Of a stretch of 64,000 nt of DNA, positions 15,851 to 24,100 are shown one piece after another. This DNA comes from an uncultured Alloprevotella sp. Its GTDB lineage: Bacteria > Bacteroidota > Bacteroidia > Bacteroidales > Bacteroidaceae. The stretch lies in NCBI GenBank assembly GCA_944322095.1, contig CALUNU010000009.1, forward strand, positions 16,183-80,182. Reading direction: 5' to 3'. Position 1 is the stretch's first letter. Every line of letters starts with the position of its first letter. The notes under the pieces are model-generated. The model saw only the letters and a list, made by a program, of their open reading frames with translations, had not been told where the DNA came from and did not search any database. A program made the translations under genes and the position numbers.

Positions 15851-16210
15851 AAAAGCGATAGAAGGGCCCTTGGAGCGGCTTTTTCAGACAAAAAGGACAC
15901 CGCATGCGCCGTTCAGACCATTTCGTGCCCCCTGTCTGCGCCTTCCTCCGCGGCCGCGGGGAGCGGGGCGGCTGTTAACGGAAATGGAGCGTGGCGCGCG
16001 GGCGTGAAAAACGGGTGCTGCCGCCGGAAGAACGCCAATAAAACTAAAAGCGGCGCTTGCACACGGCGGGACGAAGTGTGCCGTTTTACATCCCTTCACA
16101 TCTCTTTCGCCCCGCGGGCCTTGTCATTATTTTTGGGAACTTTACCCCCGCCCGCCCCCGCCCGCGCGCCGCGGCGCCATGGGCACGGGCGGCCGCACCG
16201 GGCCATACGA

Positions 16211-16243
16211 AAAAGGCTGCCTCCCCGATGGGGGAAGCAGCCT
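16211..16243 (-). terminator. Terminator of the ferredoxin gene
   Basis: AGGCTGCCTCCCC (from 16214) pairs with GGGGGAAGCAGCCT (to 16243) with one mismatch. On the minus strand it is followed by TTTTTCG. Confidence 0.7.
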
Positions 16244-16278
16244 CCTTGTGTGAAACTTTAATGTGCCGAAATGTGCGA

Positions 16279-16449
16279 TTACTCGCCCGGGGCGATGGCG
16301 CCGCTGGGGCAAACATCGGCGCACGTGCCGCAGTCGACGCAGACACTGGGGTCGATAGAATACTTTTCGCCTTCGGAGATGGCGCCGCTAGGGCATTCGT
16401 CGATGCACGTGCCGCAGGCAATGCAGTCGTCACTGATTACGTAAGCCAT
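16279..16449 (-). CDS. 2[4Fe-4S] ferredoxin
   Basis: 56 residues, below the length cut-off of many ORF callers. It carries two clostridial-type cluster motifs: CIACGTCIDECP and CVDCGTCADVCP, each CxxCxxCxxxCP, giving eight cysteines for two [4Fe-4S] clusters. Low-potential electron carrier for anaerobic enzymes such as pyruvate:ferredoxin oxidoreductase. ATG at 16449 (MAYVISDDC). It stands alone with its own -7 box and terminator. Confidence 0.95.
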   Translation of the reverse strand: MAYVISDDCIACGTCIDECPSGAISEGEKYSIDPSVCVDCGTCADVCPSGAIAPGE

Positions 16450-16503
16450 TTGTTCTTGAATTTAAATTGTTATTAACCGTGTCAATGTTGCTTGTTTGCG
16501 GGG

Positions 16504-16511
16504 CAAAGATA
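16504..16511 (-). promoter_or_regulatory. -7 box for the ferredoxin gene
   Basis: Minus strand TATCTTTG, exact match to TAnnTTTG, 55 bases before the ATG. Confidence 0.6.
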
Positions 16512-16651
16512 CGTTTTTCCGCGTTTCGCAGCGGACGGCGGGGGCTTTTTCTTCGTAATTTAGACGCCGTCTAAACAAGCCGGCGCGAAAATTTTGCTTC
16601 GCCGCGCAATAAAACGGCCCGGGGCGAGTTATAATATAACGGTATGGCCCC

Positions 16652-17401
16652 ATGACGACGATGGAAACGTTCCACACAGCCCCCCTCCTGCGGCGGGCGG
16701 CACGCCTGTGCTGCCTGGTGGCCGCCATGTGCTGCGCCCTTGCGGCCGGCGCCCAGCAACGCAAGGTGCAGAACAAGCCGTTCATCGACGAGCGGCGCTT
16801 CCACTATGGCTTCACCGTGGGCGTTCACGACCAGAGCCTGCGCCTGCAAAACAACGGCTACATCGATCCCGCCACGGGAGCGCAGTGGCTGGCCGTGCAG
16901 GACGGCATGGGCTTCGGGTTCAGCGTGGGCGTGCTGGGCGAATGGAAGATGAACCCCTATCTGGGCCTGCGCCTCATCCCTTCGCTCCATTTCGGCTCGA
17001 AACACATCACCTTTCGCAACACGGCCACGGGCGAGACCGACTCGCAGGACCTTCGCTCGGCCTACGTGGCCCTGCCCCTCGACTTGAAGATCAGTGCCCC
17101 GCGTTTCAACAACTACCGCCCCTACGTCGTGGCGGGCGTGATGCCCATGTACGACCTCACGTCGGCCAAGCAGGCCAAGCTGCGCACGAAGCCCCTCAAC
17201 GTGGCCATCGAGGTGGGCCTGGGGTGCGACTTCTACCTGCCCTTCTTCAAGCTCATACCCGAACTGAAATTCTGCTTCGGCCTGGGCAACATCCTGCAAA
17301 AGAACCGCAGCGACCTGCGCGACCCCACGCAGCTCGTCTTCACGCAGAGCGTGGACCGCGCCACGGCCAACATGGTGGTGCTTTCGTTCTATTTCGAGTG
17401 A
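16652..17401 (+). CDS. porT: PorT-family outer-membrane protein
   Basis: 249 residues. Signal peptide ending LAAGAQ, then an outer-membrane beta-barrel domain ending in an aromatic residue region (VVLSFYFE). The stretch with NYRPYVVAGVMPMYDLT and GLGCDFYLPFFKLIPELKF is characteristic of PorT/SprT, a membrane protein needed for the type IX secretion system in Bacteroidota. A second ATG at 16661 would remove three residues. The next gene (B3/B4) starts 79 bases later on the same strand. No other type IX genes lie in the window, which is usual as they are scattered. Confidence 0.82.
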   Translation: MTTMETFHTAPLLRRAARLCCLVAAMCCALAAGAQQRKVQNKPFIDERRFHYGFTVGVHDQSLRLQNNGYIDPATGAQWLAVQDGMGFGFSVGVLGEWKMNPYLGLRLIPSLHFGSKHITFRNTATGETDSQDLRSAYVALPLDLKISAPRFNNYRPYVVAGVMPMYDLTSAKQAKLRTKPLNVAIEVGLGCDFYLPFFKLIPELKFCFGLGNILQKNRSDLRDPTQLVFTQSVDRATANMVVLSFYFE

Positions 17402-17412
17402 GCCGCACGCTT

Positions 17413-17433
17413 TATATATATAATAAGGTGTGG
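17413..17433 (+). repeat. AT-run plus GGTGTGG motif, copy 2
   Basis: TATATATATAATAAGGTGTGG directly after the porT stop; compare 2627-2642 and 27818-27838. It is followed by ACGGCGCACATGGGGCGCC. Confidence 0.4.
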
Positions 17434-17480
17434 ACGGCGCACATGGGGCGCCCTGCCGCCTCTGAAAAGACCTGACCTTT

Positions 17481-18155
17481 ATGCTTCAACTCTGCATTTC
17501 CGATGAAATCCATGCCGCCTGCCCCGCGTATGTGGCGGCGGTGGTCGAGGCCGGCGTGACGCCCGGCCCCACGCCCGCGGCCCTGCTCGACGAGATGGCG
17601 GCCGCCACAGAGGAGCTGCGCCGCACGCTGACGCCCGACGGCGTGAAAGCGCTGCCGGCCGTGGCTGCCACGCGCGCGGCCTACCGCCGCTGCGGCAAAG
17701 ACCCGGGGCGCTACCGCCCATCGGGCGAACAGCTCATGCGCCGCGTGGTGCAGGGCAAGGACCTCTACGTGGTGGATGCGCTGGTCGACCTGCTCAACCT
17801 GGCCTCGCTGCGCAGCGGCTACTCGATCGGGGGCTTCGACGCCGACCGCATCGAGGGCCCGCAGCTGACGCTCGGCATCGGGCGCGAGGGTGAACCCTAC
17901 GAGGGCATAGGCCGCGGCCCGTTGAATATTGCGGGCATGCCCGTGTGGCGCGACGCGGCGGGCGGCGTGGGCACCCCCACGAGCGACAACGTGCGCACCC
18001 GCCTGACGGCCGCAACGCGCCGCCTGCTCGTCATCGTCAACGGCTACGACGGCAACGCCGAAGCCCTGCGCCGCACGGCCGACGACATACGCGCCCTGCT
18101 CCGCCGCTACGGCGCGTCGGACGGCGGCACGCTGCGCCTCGTGCGCCACGGCTGA
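17481..18155 (+). CDS. B3/B4 (tRNA-binding) domain protein
   Basis: 224 residues forming one B3/B4 domain, the fold that in phenylalanyl-tRNA synthetase beta edits mischarged tRNA. Visible: RRCGKDPGRYRPSGEQLMRR, YVVDALVDLLNLASLRSGYSIGGFD, and a C-terminal GTPTSDNVRTRLT with LLVIVNGYDG. Free-standing B3/B4 proteins are thought to act as aminoacyl-tRNA editing or amino-acid binding factors; the substrate is not evident. Cytoplasmic, no signal peptide. Confidence 0.85.
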   Translation: MLQLCISDEIHAACPAYVAAVVEAGVTPGPTPAALLDEMAAATEELRRTLTPDGVKALPAVAATRAAYRRCGKDPGRYRPSGEQLMRRVVQGKDLYVVDALVDLLNLASLRSGYSIGGFDADRIEGPQLTLGIGREGEPYEGIGRGPLNIAGMPVWRDAAGGVGTPTSDNVRTRLTAATRRLLVIVNGYDGNAEALRRTADDIRALLRRYGASDGGTLRLVRHG

Positions 18156-18308
18156 GCGGCCCGCTGAGCCGTTGGCCACACGAGAGACGCATGACGTTTC
18201 CTCCCGCAGGGGGATATTGTCTGCGCCTCGCCGCGGGGTATCGCCACAAACAGCGCGTCGCGCATAAATTATACGGCCGGGGAAATGCCCACTTCGGCGG
18301 TTTTTGTG

Positions 18309-18316
18309 TAATTTTG
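18309..18316 (+). promoter_or_regulatory. -7 box for the MFS gene
   Basis: TAATTTTG, exact match to TAnnTTTG, 30 bases before the ATG at 18347. The sequence before it (18156-18300) holds a degraded GAGACGC hairpin remnant near 18183. Confidence 0.55.
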
Positions 18317-18346
18317 CGCTTGGAAAACCAATAAGCCTTTTTCGCA

Positions 18347-19573
18347 ATGACTCAACGTCAAGCCCGTATGACTCTCCTGGCGTTCCTGGGCACGCTCAGT
18401 GCGTTCGGACCGTTCGTCATGGACATGTATCTGCCCACGCTGCCCGAGATGGCCCGCCACTTTGCCACGGGCCCGTCGATGGTGCAGCTCAGCCTGACGA
18501 GCGGCATGGTGGGCCTGGGGCTTGGGCAGCTCTTTTTCGGCCCGATGAGCGACCGCTACGGCCGCCGGCGCACGCTGGTGGGCGCGTTGCTGCTGTTTCT
18601 GCTCTCCACGCTGGGCTGCCTGTTCTCGGTGGGCATAGGCCATTTTGTCGTGCTGCGCTTCTTCCAGGGCATGGCCGGGGCGGGCGGCGTGGTCATCTCG
18701 CGCTCCATCGCCGCCGACCGTTACGAGGGAAGCCGCCTCACGTCGACGCTGGCCATTGTGAGCACCATCAACGGTGTGGCCACGGTGGCAGCCCCCGTGG
18801 CCGGCGGACTCATGGCCGGGGCGGGCGGCTGGCGCGAAATCTTCTGGGTGCTCTTTGCCCTGGGCGTCGTGCTGCTGGCCATGTGTACGGGCTTCGACGA
18901 GTCGCTGCCCCCCGTGCGGCGCAACGCAGGCGGCTGGCGGCAGCTGCGCGCGGGCTTTGCCTCGGTGCTGCGCAACCGGGCCTGTGCCGTCCACATGGCG
19001 CAGTATGGATTTACGATGGTGGTGCTCTTTGCCAACATCGCCTCGGCCCCCTTCCTCATGCAGGGGCGCTACGGACTGACGCCGCGCGAGTTTAGCCTCT
19101 GCTTCGGCGCCAACGCCGTGGCCATGGTCATCGCCTCGGGCGCCACGGCCCGCTTCCGCTCCATGCAGCCCGTGCTGCGCGCCGGCGGGCGGGCCATGCC
19201 GGCCCTGTCGGTTCTGCTGCTCCTGGCCCTGTGGTTCGGGGCAGGCTTCTGGGTGTACGAGGGGCTGCTCTTCCTGCTCATGGCCGCCCTTGGCCTCACG
19301 CAGACGGCCGCCTCGACGCTCGCCATGGCCGCCGGGCGCGAAGAGGCCGGTACGGCCTCGGCCCTGCTCGGCGCGGCGGGCTTTGCCTGCGGCGGTCTGG
19401 TGTCGCCCCTGGCCGGGCTGGGCGATCCCGGCCTCACCGCCGGCCTGCTCTTCCTGGGCGGCTCGCTCTGCACCTGGGCCTGCACGCAGCTGCGCCCGTT
19501 GCCGTGCCCCGCAGCCGCCGGCGAGGTGGTGCAGAGCGTCTCCCACGTTCACAGCGCCGCCCCGCGGGGGTGA
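18347..19573 (+). CDS. Bcr/CflA-family MFS drug exporter
   Basis: 408 residues, 12 predicted transmembrane helices. The first helix region (SAFGPFVMDMYLPTLPEM) with the acidic residue in helix 1, the loop motif GPMSDRYGRRRTL after helix 2, and GAGGVVISRSIAADRYEG in helix 5 are typical of the Bcr/CflA branch, proton antiporters for antibiotics such as bicyclomycin or chloramphenicol. Substrate is not predictable. Single gene; the end (SHVHSAAPRG) is slightly extended. Confidence 0.9.
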   Translation: MTQRQARMTLLAFLGTLSAFGPFVMDMYLPTLPEMARHFATGPSMVQLSLTSGMVGLGLGQLFFGPMSDRYGRRRTLVGALLLFLLSTLGCLFSVGIGHFVVLRFFQGMAGAGGVVISRSIAADRYEGSRLTSTLAIVSTINGVATVAAPVAGGLMAGAGGWREIFWVLFALGVVLLAMCTGFDESLPPVRRNAGGWRQLRAGFASVLRNRACAVHMAQYGFTMVVLFANIASAPFLMQGRYGLTPREFSLCFGANAVAMVIASGATARFRSMQPVLRAGGRAMPALSVLLLLALWFGAGFWVYEGLLFLLMAALGLTQTAASTLAMAAGREEAGTASALLGAAGFACGGLVSPLAGLGDPGLTAGLLFLGGSLCTWACTQLRPLPCPAAAGEVVQSVSHVHSAAPRG

Positions 19574-19587
19574 GGGGCGGGGAGAAT

Positions 19588-19791
19588 GTGCGTTTTTCGC
19601 GCCTCGGCGAAAAACGTTCGCTTTATCTCTACATCTTTCATCCCATTCTCATTTTGTTTTTCGGCGTGGCCAACAACTACTTGTTGCCGCCCGCGTGGAC
19701 GGAGGCGTACGCTTATGCCGGCCCCTTCGTGGTCATCGTGGCGACGCTTCTCACGACGTGGGCGCTCCGCCGCCTGCACGTGCTGCGATAG
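19588..19791 (+). pseudogene. C-terminal remnant of an acyltransferase-3 protein
   Basis: Frame VRFSRLGEKRSLYLYIFHP followed by two hydrophobic helices (ILILFFGVANNYLL and PFVVIVATLLTTWAL) resembles the last helices of membrane O-acyltransferases (acyltransferase family 3), where G-x-x-S-x-x-I-Y-x-x-H is conserved. Only about 67 codons remain, with GTG as the only possible start, 15 bases after the MFS stop. Likely a decayed gene whose 5' part was lost. Confidence 0.55.
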
Positions 19792-19818
19792 GGCCGCGCC
19801 GGGCCGCGGCATACGAAG

Positions 19819-19859
19819 ACCGCCCCCTCCATCCGCTGCTGGCGGAAGGAGGGGGCGGT
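19819..19859. terminator. Bidirectional terminator
   Basis: ACCGCCCCCTCC (19819-19830) pairs perfectly with GGAGGGGGCGGT (19848-19859). It lies between the acyltransferase remnant and the convergent porin gene; the U-tract is poor. Confidence 0.6.
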
Positions 19860-19893
19860 GCATAAGGGGCAGGGCCGCCGCGAGGGGCTGCTC

Positions 19894-20937
19894 CTACTTT
19901 TTCTTGTAAGGGAAGTGGACGACGAGTTCTAGAACGATCTTGTCGCGCTCCGAGGGGAGGGCACGGCTGATGTCGTCGTAGAAGTATTTCTCGTAGTTGA
20001 GGCGCAGGTCGGCGTGGAACTGGCGCACGAAGCTCAGCGTCATGCCGCCCGTGATGCGCTTGCGCGCTCCGTCGTCGATGGGCAGGTATTCGAGCCCCGT
20101 CGACTCGTCTTTGGCGAGCACGCCCTCGCTGTGGTCGTCCATCATGTCGAAGCGGGCCAGGAACGAGAGCTTGTGGAACGGGCCGCGCAGGGGCAGACCG
20201 TAGCATACGAAGGCGTCGACGGCGTTGACGTTGGGGAAGTTGCCGCGCGAATAGTGCTTGCGCATGTATTCAGCCTCGACGGTCCAGCGGCCGCGTTGGA
20301 GCGTCATGCCACCATCGTAGAGGTAGATGGCACCGCCCGTGGGCGAAATCTTCTGAACGGAGCCTTGGAGCGTCAGGCCGAAGGGCAGCATGTATTGTGC
20401 CTTGGCCGAGAAGTTGAGACTGCGCGTCCAGTAGTCCTTCTGGTCGGTAAGGCCCGAGCCGTTGAAGAGACCGCCTTCGAGCTTGAGGGGTATCTTGTCG
20501 AACGAGTAGTCGAGCGCCAGGCCCACGTCGCGCACGTCGCCCACCTGCTTGGCAATGAACGAGCGGTTGGCGAAGTATTGCAGATGGGGCGAGCGGTGGG
20601 CGTCGATGCTGTATGGCACGCGCATCTGTCCGAGACGGATGCGGAAGCCTTTGAGCGGCCTGAGGCCCACGTAGGCATCGAGCATGCGCATGCGTCCTTC
20701 GTCGGAAAAGTCGATTTCGGCGCGGTATTCGATGCCTTTGATGATGCGTCCGTCGAGCGCCACGCGGGCGTTGCGCACCTGGAAGCGGGTGGCCTGTTCG
20801 TTGATTTGATATTCAGCCTTGGCGCGCACCGTTCCGCTGATGTCGGGGAGCCAGGAGAGGCGTGCCGAGTCGCTTTGGGCGTTGAGGCCCAAAGCGAAGG
20901 CACCCAAGAGGAGGGTGAGAATGGTTTTTTTCTCCAT
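19894..20937 (-). CDS. OprO/OprP-type phosphate-selective porin
   Basis: 347 residues. Signal peptide ending LGLNAQ, then a 16-strand-like outer-membrane barrel: QVRNARVALDGRIIKGIEYRAEIDF, GLRPLKGFRIRLGQMRVPYS, and the C-terminal LRLNYEKYFYDD with LELVVHFPYKKK. The early strands with RFQVRNARV and GQMRVPYS fit the porin O/P family, trimeric anion channels for phosphate or polyphosphate. It lies 19 bases after the PiT transporter gene on the same strand, which supports a phosphate role. Confidence 0.85.
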   Translation of the reverse strand: MEKKTILTLLLGAFALGLNAQSDSARLSWLPDISGTVRAKAEYQINEQATRFQVRNARVALDGRIIKGIEYRAEIDFSDEGRMRMLDAYVGLRPLKGFRIRLGQMRVPYSIDAHRSPHLQYFANRSFIAKQVGDVRDVGLALDYSFDKIPLKLEGGLFNGSGLTDQKDYWTRSLNFSAKAQYMLPFGLTLQGSVQKISPTGGAIYLYDGGMTLQRGRWTVEAEYMRKHYSRGNFPNVNAVDAFVCYGLPLRGPFHKLSFLARFDMMDDHSEGVLAKDESTGLEYLPIDDGARKRITGGMTLSFVRQFHADLRLNYEKYFYDDISRALPSERDKIVLELVVHFPYKKK

Positions 20938-20956
20938 GATGTGCGTCGAAGAAGGG

Positions 20957-23200
20957 TCAGGCCAGTTCGTGGAACTTACAGCAGGAGCGCAGCAAGAGGC
21001 GCGTCTCGACGAGTAGCTGCTCGGTTTCCTGCACGATGTGGAGCAGGAGTGTCATGGCCGTCAGGTTCTCGTCGCTGGTCTGAATTTCGATGATGATTTC
21101 CTTACGGAAGGCCGAGAACTCCTCGTGCAGCTCCTTCAACTGGTCGATGACGGCGGCGTTGTCGGTCACGCGCATGGCTTCGAGGTTGCGCGAGCCTTCT
21201 TCCATGAGCAGGGCGAGGCGGTTGCGCAGGGGCACGTAGCGCTCCACCTTGGCCTCGGGGATGGGGGTGAAGTGGTTGTCGACGTGCTCGCGGGCGGGCT
21301 CGCTGATGCGCAGCAGTCCGTAGAGCATCTGTTGCAGCGAGTTGTGAACGAGGTGGAAGGTCGTGATGAGGCGCACCACTTCGCTGGCGTCGGCGCGACG
21401 CAGGGCCACCACCTCGCGACGGCGCAGGTTTTTCAGCTCACGCTTGTTCTTGTGGAGGGCTATGTCGTTCTTGCGCAGGCGGTGCAGGCTCTCTTCGAAG
21501 AGAGCATCGGTTGTGTCGCGCAGGGTGGCGGCGTAGCGGCCCAGACATTCGCCCATGTGGACGTCGAGATGGCGTGTGAGCATGGGCACGATGTCCTTTT
21601 GCTCCTTGCATTCCATCATCTGCGTGAAGAGCAGGTCGCCCTCCTCCGTCTGCATCTTCTTGCGGAAGCGCTTCTGGCTGTGGATGAGGCCGTAGACGCC
21701 GATGGCCACAATGATGAGAATGGCCACAGCTCCGCCGTAATACATGGCAAGAGCCACGAAGAAGCAGGCAGTAAAGGCCACACCGGCCGTGATGAACCAG
21801 CCACCGATGACAGTGAGCACGCCCGTGATGCGGAACACGGCGCTCTCACGGCTCCATGCGCGGTCGGCCAGCGACGTACCCATGGCCACCATGAAGGTAA
21901 CGTAGGTTGTGGAGAGGGGCAGCTTCAAACTCGTGCCGAGAGCGATGAGCATGGCCGAAACGATGAGGTTGACCGAGGCGCGCACCTGGTCGAACGAGGC
22001 GCCGTTCACGTTGGGTTCTACGGGCGGCACAAAGCGCTTCTCGATGAAGCGGGCCACGGGCTCGGGCGTCACGTTCGTAAGGAATTGTCCCACGTTGTTG
22101 CCCCAGCGCACGAGGCTGCGGGCCACGCGCGACGAGCCGAACATCTCTTCGCCGTCGCCTTGATGAGCCAGGTTTACCTCCGTTTTCGTCACGTTGTGAG
22201 CTTTCTTTGAGAATACCAGGGCCATCACCATGATAAGGCCTGCTCCAAAAAGGAAATAGAAGGGCGTCTGCGCGCTCTCGTTGAGGCTGTCCATTGTGAA
22301 GGCCATCGGGTCGGTAGCGCCCGAGGCGGAGAAGTCGAGGAACGACGACCAGCCGGCCAAGGGCACACCGATGAAGTTCACCAGGTCGTTGCCAGCGAAA
22401 GCCGTGGCCAGGGCGAACGTACCGGCCAGAACGATGACGCGGAACACGTTAACCTTCAGCACGTAGAGCAGCTGCATGAGCAGCGTGAAGAACACAAACG
22501 AGCCCAAGAGCACCCATCCCTCGTGCTGGTTCACAAAGTCGAGCGCTTCCTGCGGGATGCCCGCCATGTGCTTCAGGCCTTTGAGAATCATGAAGTAGAG
22601 GATGGCCGTGATGCCCAGACCTCCGAAGATGCCGATCTTCCATTTCAGCTTCGACTTGAAGTTGAACGTAAAGACGAGGCGGGCCAGGTATTGGATGAGC
22701 GAGCCGACCACGAAGGCGATGGCCACGGAAACGAAAATGGCCATAATTACTTCGAGCGCCTTGTCCGTGTTCAGGTAATCGCCGAAGTCGGTCGTGCCCG
22801 AGTCGCTTGCGATTTTAATCATGGAGAAAGCAAACGATGCACCCAAGAGCTCGAATACCATCGAGACGGTTGTCGAGGTGGGCATGCCCAGCGTGTTGAA
22901 GATGTCGAGCAGGACGACATCCGTCACCATCACGGCCAGGAAGATAATCATCACTTCGCCGAAGACAAACTCCTCGGGTCGGAAGATTCCGTGCCGCGCA
23001 ATGTCCATCATGCCGTCGCTCAGCGTCGCGCCGAAGAAGACTCCGATGGCTGCCACCGTCACGATCGTGCGAAACTTCGCCACTTTCGAGCCGATGGCCG
23101 AGTTCATGAAATTCACCGCATCGTTGCTCACGCCCACCCACAGGTCGAAAGCTGCGAGCAGGAATAGGAAAGCCACGATGCCAACGTACATCCATTCCAT
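20957..23200 (-). CDS. PiT-family phosphate transporter with PhoU-like C-terminal domain
   Basis: 747 residues, much longer than plain PiT (about 500). Residues 1 to about 500 form the transporter: the inverted-repeat motifs DLWVGVSNDAVNFMNSAIG near the start and LSTTYVTFMVAMGTSLADRAW in the second half, with about ten hydrophobic helices between. From about residue 530 a soluble helical domain (LTRHLDVHMGECLGRYAATLR, NDIALHKNKRELKNLRRREV) resembles PhoU, suggesting built-in regulation. This fused form is common in Bacteroidales. Imports phosphate with H+ or Na+ at the inner membrane. It shares an operon with the porin and is divergent from a PhoB/PhoR-like pair. Confidence 0.9.
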   Translation of the reverse strand: MEWMYVGIVAFLFLLAAFDLWVGVSNDAVNFMNSAIGSKVAKFRTIVTVAAIGVFFGATLSDGMMDIARHGIFRPEEFVFGEVMIIFLAVMVTDVVLLDIFNTLGMPTSTTVSMVFELLGASFAFSMIKIASDSGTTDFGDYLNTDKALEVIMAIFVSVAIAFVVGSLIQYLARLVFTFNFKSKLKWKIGIFGGLGITAILYFMILKGLKHMAGIPQEALDFVNQHEGWVLLGSFVFFTLLMQLLYVLKVNVFRVIVLAGTFALATAFAGNDLVNFIGVPLAGWSSFLDFSASGATDPMAFTMDSLNESAQTPFYFLFGAGLIMVMALVFSKKAHNVTKTEVNLAHQGDGEEMFGSSRVARSLVRWGNNVGQFLTNVTPEPVARFIEKRFVPPVEPNVNGASFDQVRASVNLIVSAMLIALGTSLKLPLSTTYVTFMVAMGTSLADRAWSRESAVFRITGVLTVIGGWFITAGVAFTACFFVALAMYYGGAVAILIIVAIGVYGLIHSQKRFRKKMQTEEGDLLFTQMMECKEQKDIVPMLTRHLDVHMGECLGRYAATLRDTTDALFEESLHRLRKNDIALHKNKRELKNLRRREVVALRRADASEVVRLITTFHLVHNSLQQMLYGLLRISEPAREHVDNHFTPIPEAKVERYVPLRNRLALLMEEGSRNLEAMRVTDNAAVIDQLKELHEEFSAFRKEIIIEIQTSDENLTAMTLLLHIVQETEQLLVETRLLLRSCCKFHELA

Positions 23201-23230
23201 AAATTGATAAATTTAGTTTAAAATCTGCGG

Positions 23231-23238
23231 CAAAGGTA
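23231..23238 (-). promoter_or_regulatory. -7 box for the PiT-porin operon
   Basis: Minus strand TACCTTTG, exact match to TAnnTTTG, 30 bases before the PiT ATG. The nearest TTTG (23264-23267) is 25 bases upstream, a little far for a strong -33 box. Confidence 0.6.
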
Positions 23239-23259
23239 GAGCTGCATTGTGAGCGTCAT

Positions 23260-23288
23260 GTGACAAACGTGTTAAGAAAGTGTTACAG
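23260..23288 (-). promoter_or_regulatory. Pho-box-like direct repeats
   Basis: On the minus strand the 7-mers CTGTAAC, TCTTAAC and TTGTCAC follow each other at exact 11-base intervals, as in the PhoB box of proteobacteria (7-base repeats with 4-base spacers). They lie directly upstream of and overlapping the -33 region of the PiT promoter. Binding by the divergent PhoB-like regulator is inference. Confidence 0.5.
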
Positions 23289-23415
23289 CGGGCGGCTTGC
23301 TTCCGTTCGCCGAAATGAAAGCAAAGCTTCACCGAATTTTAACAAGCGGGGCAGGCCGCGAGCGATGCTTAATGCGTAATATTGCACCGAAAATGACAGA
23401 AAACGAGAACAAAGC

Positions 23416-24090
23416 ATGAGTCAGAAAAGAATTTTAGTGGTCGACGATGAGCCCGACCTGCGGGAGATCCTGCAATGCAACCTGGAAAACGCGGGCTATC
23501 TGGTCGACACGGCAGCCTCGGCCGAGGAAGCGCTCTCCACGCTGCGCCCCGACCACGCGCTCATCCTGCTCGACGTGATGCTGGGTGGCATGTCGGGCTT
23601 CCGCATGGCCGAGAAGCTGCGCAAGGAGCTCAAGAATCCTGTGCCCATCATCTTCCTGACGGCCAAAAACGAGGAGAACGACCTGCTCACGGGCTTCTCG
23701 GCCGGTGGCGACGACTACATTGCAAAGCCCTTCTCGCTCCACGAGGTGCTGGCCCGCATCAAGGCCGTGCTGCGCCGCACCACGGCGCAGGCAGCTCCCA
23801 AGAGTGAGCTCACCGTGGGCAACATCACCATTGATTATACGCGCAAGCTCGTGCGCGTGGAGGGACAGGACGTGCGTCTTTCGCCCAAGGAGTTTGGCAT
23901 ACTGAGTCTGCTGGCATCGTCGCCCGGCCGCGTCTTCTCGCGCGAGGAGATACTGGCCGAGGTGTGGCGCGGCGAGAGCTACGTGCTCGACCGCACCGTC
24001 GACGTACACATCGCCCGTGTGCGTCGCAAGCTCGGTGAATACGCTTTCCGCATCAGCAACCGCCAAGGCTACGGCTACTGTTTCGAATAA
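23416..24090 (+). CDS. OmpR/PhoB-family response regulator
   Basis: 224 residues. Receiver domain 1-120 with acidic pair DDEPD, phosphorylation site in LILLDVMLGG, and the conserved Lys in DDYIAKPFS; C-terminal winged helix with LSPKEFGILSLLASSPGRVFSRE and VDVHIARVRRKLG. It precedes its sensor kinase by 10 bases and is divergent from the PiT-porin operon, so PhoB-like control of phosphate uptake is the best guess. Confidence 0.9.
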   Translation: MSQKRILVVDDEPDLREILQCNLENAGYLVDTAASAEEALSTLRPDHALILLDVMLGGMSGFRMAEKLRKELKNPVPIIFLTAKNEENDLLTGFSAGGDDYIAKPFSLHEVLARIKAVLRRTTAQAAPKSELTVGNITIDYTRKLVRVEGQDVRLSPKEFGILSLLASSPGRVFSREEILAEVWRGESYVLDRTVDVHIARVRRKLGEYAFRISNRQGYGYCFE

Positions 24091-24100
24091 ATAGCTAACG

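Larger units (their letters stand above)
15457..16213. other. Long gene-free stretch
   Basis: Holds the likely glutaredoxin promoter (15570-15577), a hairpin AACGCCCGCCG/CGGCGGGCGTT (15624-15634 with 15661-15671) followed by a T-run, and a block of CCATGG palindromes (15771-15850). Nothing recognisable is seen from 15860 to 16213; the open frames there are short and GC-driven. Confidence 0.6.
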
